The notes below the pieces were generated by a model, which saw only the letters and a program-made list of their open reading frames with translations, had not been told where the DNA came from and made no database searches. DNA of 6,541 bases, from assembly GCA_036752825.1 (NCBI GenBank), contig DAIORV010000121.1, forward strand, positions 1 to 6,541. Reading direction: 5' to 3'. Below, piece by piece: positions 5,437 through 6,541 of the stretch (its first letter is position 1; every line of letters begins with the position of its first letter). A program made the position numbers and the translations under genes. Source of the DNA: UBA5177 sp002413265 (GTDB lineage Bacteria > Chloroflexota > UBA5177).

Positions 5437-5877
5437 TTAGCCTGGCGCCACAATTTCGACACCCAAGTCGGCGAGCGATCGAAACTGGCGAACGTTGAAG
5501 GTGAGCAGGACATCCACGTTGGCAGCAAGCGCGCTCGCCACGATTACAGCATCGTAGATGGCGCCGCCGGAGATTTTCCGCTCCGGCGCCGTGTCTAAGA
5601 TCTGTTTGTAGGAGCCGGCGCCGAGAGCCACGATCTGCGCCACACCATCGATAAAGTTGGCCACGACGAGCTGTTTGGCGTCTAAAGGCGACAGTCTGTG
5701 TGGCGGAGGCAATCGCGTCAGGACCGCGTAGAGCTCTACGAGTCCGGCCGCAGCCACGAACAAGTCTTCTCCGTGGCTAAGCCGTCGCTCGACTTCCGTG
5801 GCGGCACGCAGGTGGTGCTCGTGCCAACTGCAGACCGCAGCCACCATGCAACTAGTGTCGGTGAGGAAGCGCGGCAT
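5437..5877 (-). CDS. vapC: PIN-domain ribonuclease toxin, VapC type
   Basis: A 146-residue PIN-domain protein, the expected toxin of a VapBC pair; such proteins are Mg-dependent RNases cutting tRNA or rRNA. Acidic site residues are visible: Asp7 in FLTDTSCMVAAV, Glu48 in AAAGLVELYAVLTR, and Asp109 in GGAIYDAVIVASAL, followed by the TFN box (126-128) near the fourth site position, where Asn replaces Asp as in many homologues. The ATG lies 6 bp after the antitoxin stop, and with no strong ribosome site it is probably translated by coupling. The domain is full length, so the toxin looks intact. Its RNA target is not predictable from sequence. Confidence 0.9.
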   Translation of the reverse strand: MPRFLTDTSCMVAAVCSWHEHHLRAATEVERRLSHGEDLFVAAAGLVELYAVLTRLPPPHRLSPLDAKQLVVANFIDGVAQIVALGAGSYKQILDTAPERKISGGAIYDAVIVASALAANVDVLLTFNVRQFRSLADLGVEIVAPG

Positions 5878-5883
5878 GCCAAT

Positions 5884-6147
5884 CTAGCTTGCGGTTGCTC
5901 GCTCGTCCGCGAGGGCGCCGCGAATGTCTTCGACAGTCTGCGAGGACAGTGGATCGAGGTCAACGTTCGGAACCGCCACGACAAGTCGCCCCTCACGACG
6001 TATAGTCACCGCAAGGGCGGCTGGCTCGATCTCAATTCGGCCGTCGTGCCAGCGCACCTCGAGCGGGACACCGGGAGCCAGTCCCGCTTGGCGGCGGATT
6101 TCTCGTGGGACGACCAATCGTCCGGCGGCATCGATGGATGTTCTCAT
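5884..6147 (-). CDS. vapB: AbrB/MazE-fold antitoxin, VapB type
   Basis: An 87-residue antitoxin whose N-terminal 45 residues are a SpoVT/AbrB swapped-hairpin DNA-binding domain (MRTSIDAAGRLVVPREIRRQ, then LAPGVPLEVRWHDGRIEIEP). The C-terminal part (about 60-87, DLDPLSSQTVEDIRGALADE) would wrap the PIN toxin. I start it at ATG 6147, because MRTSIDAAGR is the usual beginning and an extended -10 sits seven bases upstream; an in-frame ATG at 6159 would add only four residues (MLYG) and lies within the promoter repeat. It is followed at once by the toxin gene. Autorepression through the adjacent direct repeats is inferred from the family. Confidence 0.9.
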   Translation of the reverse strand: MRTSIDAAGRLVVPREIRRQAGLAPGVPLEVRWHDGRIEIEPAALAVTIRREGRLVVAVPNVDLDPLSSQTVEDIRGALADERATAS

Positions 6148-6167
6148 ACCATAAAGCATACCATAAA
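6145..6167 (-). promoter_or_regulatory. VapBC promoter/operator with tandem 11-bp repeats
   Basis: CATACCATAAA occurs twice (6145-6155 and 6157-6167) with one base between. On the coding strand this contains TGG-TATGCT, an extended -10 (TATGCT at 6160-6155), placing the transcription start about 7 bases on, at or near the A of ATG 6147, hence possibly a leaderless mRNA. No clear -35 is seen. The 12-bp period suits side-by-side binding of the antitoxin complex. Confidence 0.55.
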
Positions 6168-6215
6168 ATGTGGCACCGATTTCCGGCCGGGGTAACGACC
6201 CATTGGTCGAGCCAC

Positions 6216-6281
6216 CTATTGTCTGTCGGCGCGGTCCGCTTCAAGAGCCGATCGAACCTTGCTCTCCGTGTCCTCAGGACG
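6216..6281 (-). pseudogene. Out-of-frame C-terminal tail of the Phd-type antitoxin
   Basis: Translated in the shifted frame this gives 21 residues starting RPEDTESKVR and ending DRADRQ before a TAG. This resembles the normal toxin-binding tail of Phd-type antitoxins. Downstream of the stop, a short open frame runs into the VapB promoter with no PIN or Doc/RelE motif, so the partner toxin appears to be deleted or replaced. Confidence 0.55.
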
Positions 6282-6510
6282 CCCCCAGATCCCAAAATTC
6301 CTTGGGCAACACTCCCGTGCCCACTCGCAGCAGTCCTCTGCGTTGGAGATCGAGGAGCCTAGCGTCCTCGCTCGATCCGCTCCATTCCGGAGGCAAGAGG
6401 CGGGCAACCGGGCGGCCACGGTCAGCGGCCACTATCTCTTCCCCGGCCTGGACGCGGGCCAGGTACTCGCTGAGACGAGCCTTTAGTTCTGCAATTTCGA
6501 CCTGGATCAT
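6274..6510 (-). CDS. Phd/YefM-type antitoxin, C-terminus lost by apparent frameshift
   Basis: A 78-residue product with a clear Phd/YefM N-terminus: MIQVEIAELKARLSEYLARV, followed by AGEEIVAADRGRPVARLLP. The family normally continues with a toxin-binding tail of the form RPEDPEG. Here the frame ends at LGAS, while the -1 alternative reads RPEDTESK and on to a TAG at 6216. Taking one base out of the CCCCC run (6282-6286, plus strand) would restore a 97-residue antitoxin. A sequencing error is possible. TACAAT at 6533-6538 (minus strand) could be its -10. No toxin gene follows; the next gene is the separate AbrB-PIN pair. Confidence 0.75.
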   Translation of the reverse strand: MIQVEIAELKARLSEYLARVQAGEEIVAADRGRPVARLLPPEWSGSSEDARLLDLQRRGLLRVGTGVLPKEFWDLGAS

Positions 6511-6541
6511 GTCGCCTGCTTCCGTCGCGGATATTGTAGCC

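Noticed and set aside
5698..6195. 165-codon plus-strand open frame opposite vapBC
   Set aside because: Shadow of the two minus-strand genes; no family features or ribosome site.
6032..6295. 87-codon minus-strand open frame between Phd and VapB that could be the missing toxin
   Set aside because: Arg/Pro-rich with no PIN, Doc or RelE residues, and most of it overlaps VapB in another frame.

Overview
The window is GC-rich, gene-dense bacterial DNA. Its gene families are a Crp/Fnr regulator, an MFS permease fused to a cyclic-nucleotide-binding domain, a short cytoplasmic subtilase, a GAF protein, and AbrB/PIN and Phd-type antitoxin/toxin genes. This mix is common in Chloroflexota and high-GC Actinomycetota-like lineages. 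I lean towards Chloroflexota, but that is an inference from gene content only.

Layout. Positions 1-494 hold no convincing gene. At 192-237 there are two 16-bp direct repeats that look like the outer end of an IS21-type element. From 238 to 494 several hairpin-forming segments follow one another and look like a structured leader. A good Shine-Dalgarno at 483-488 precedes a GTG-started 164-residue acidic protein (495-989) built from about eight copies of a 17-residue unit, DETEGHRLNVNTRSDDG. A strong terminator (1072-1102), apparently bidirectional, separates it from a convergent MFS exporter carrying a C-terminal cyclic-nucleotide-binding domain (1107-2858, minus strand). Divergent from the exporter, across a 75-bp gap holding a perfect 6-N6-6 palindrome, runs a plus-strand set: a Crp/Fnr regulator (2934-3644), a short subtilase with a complete Asp/His/Ser triad and no signal peptide (3710-4558), and a GAF protein whose start overlaps the subtilase stop (4551-5393). 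An 8-bp inverted repeat lies between the regulator and the subtilase, next to the subtilase start.

The right end (5437-6541, all minus strand) is a toxin-antitoxin island. It has a VapBC pair (AbrB-fold antitoxin 5884-6147, PIN toxin 5437-5877) with a tandem 11-bp repeat at the promoter. Upstream is a Phd/YefM-type antitoxin (6274-6510) that appears truncated by a one-base shift in a run of five Cs, with no toxin left behind it.

The most interesting part is 238-5393. It combines a multi-repeat small protein without cysteine, a cytoplasmic subtilase, an exporter and a dedicated regulator. Three of the proteins carry domains of ligand-sensing folds (two cyclic-nucleotide-binding domains and one GAF domain). 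This is what one would expect of a repeat-peptide processing and export system, or of a nucleotide-signalled proteolytic response. No peptide-modifying enzyme and no nucleotide cyclase lie in the window, so its exact function is open.
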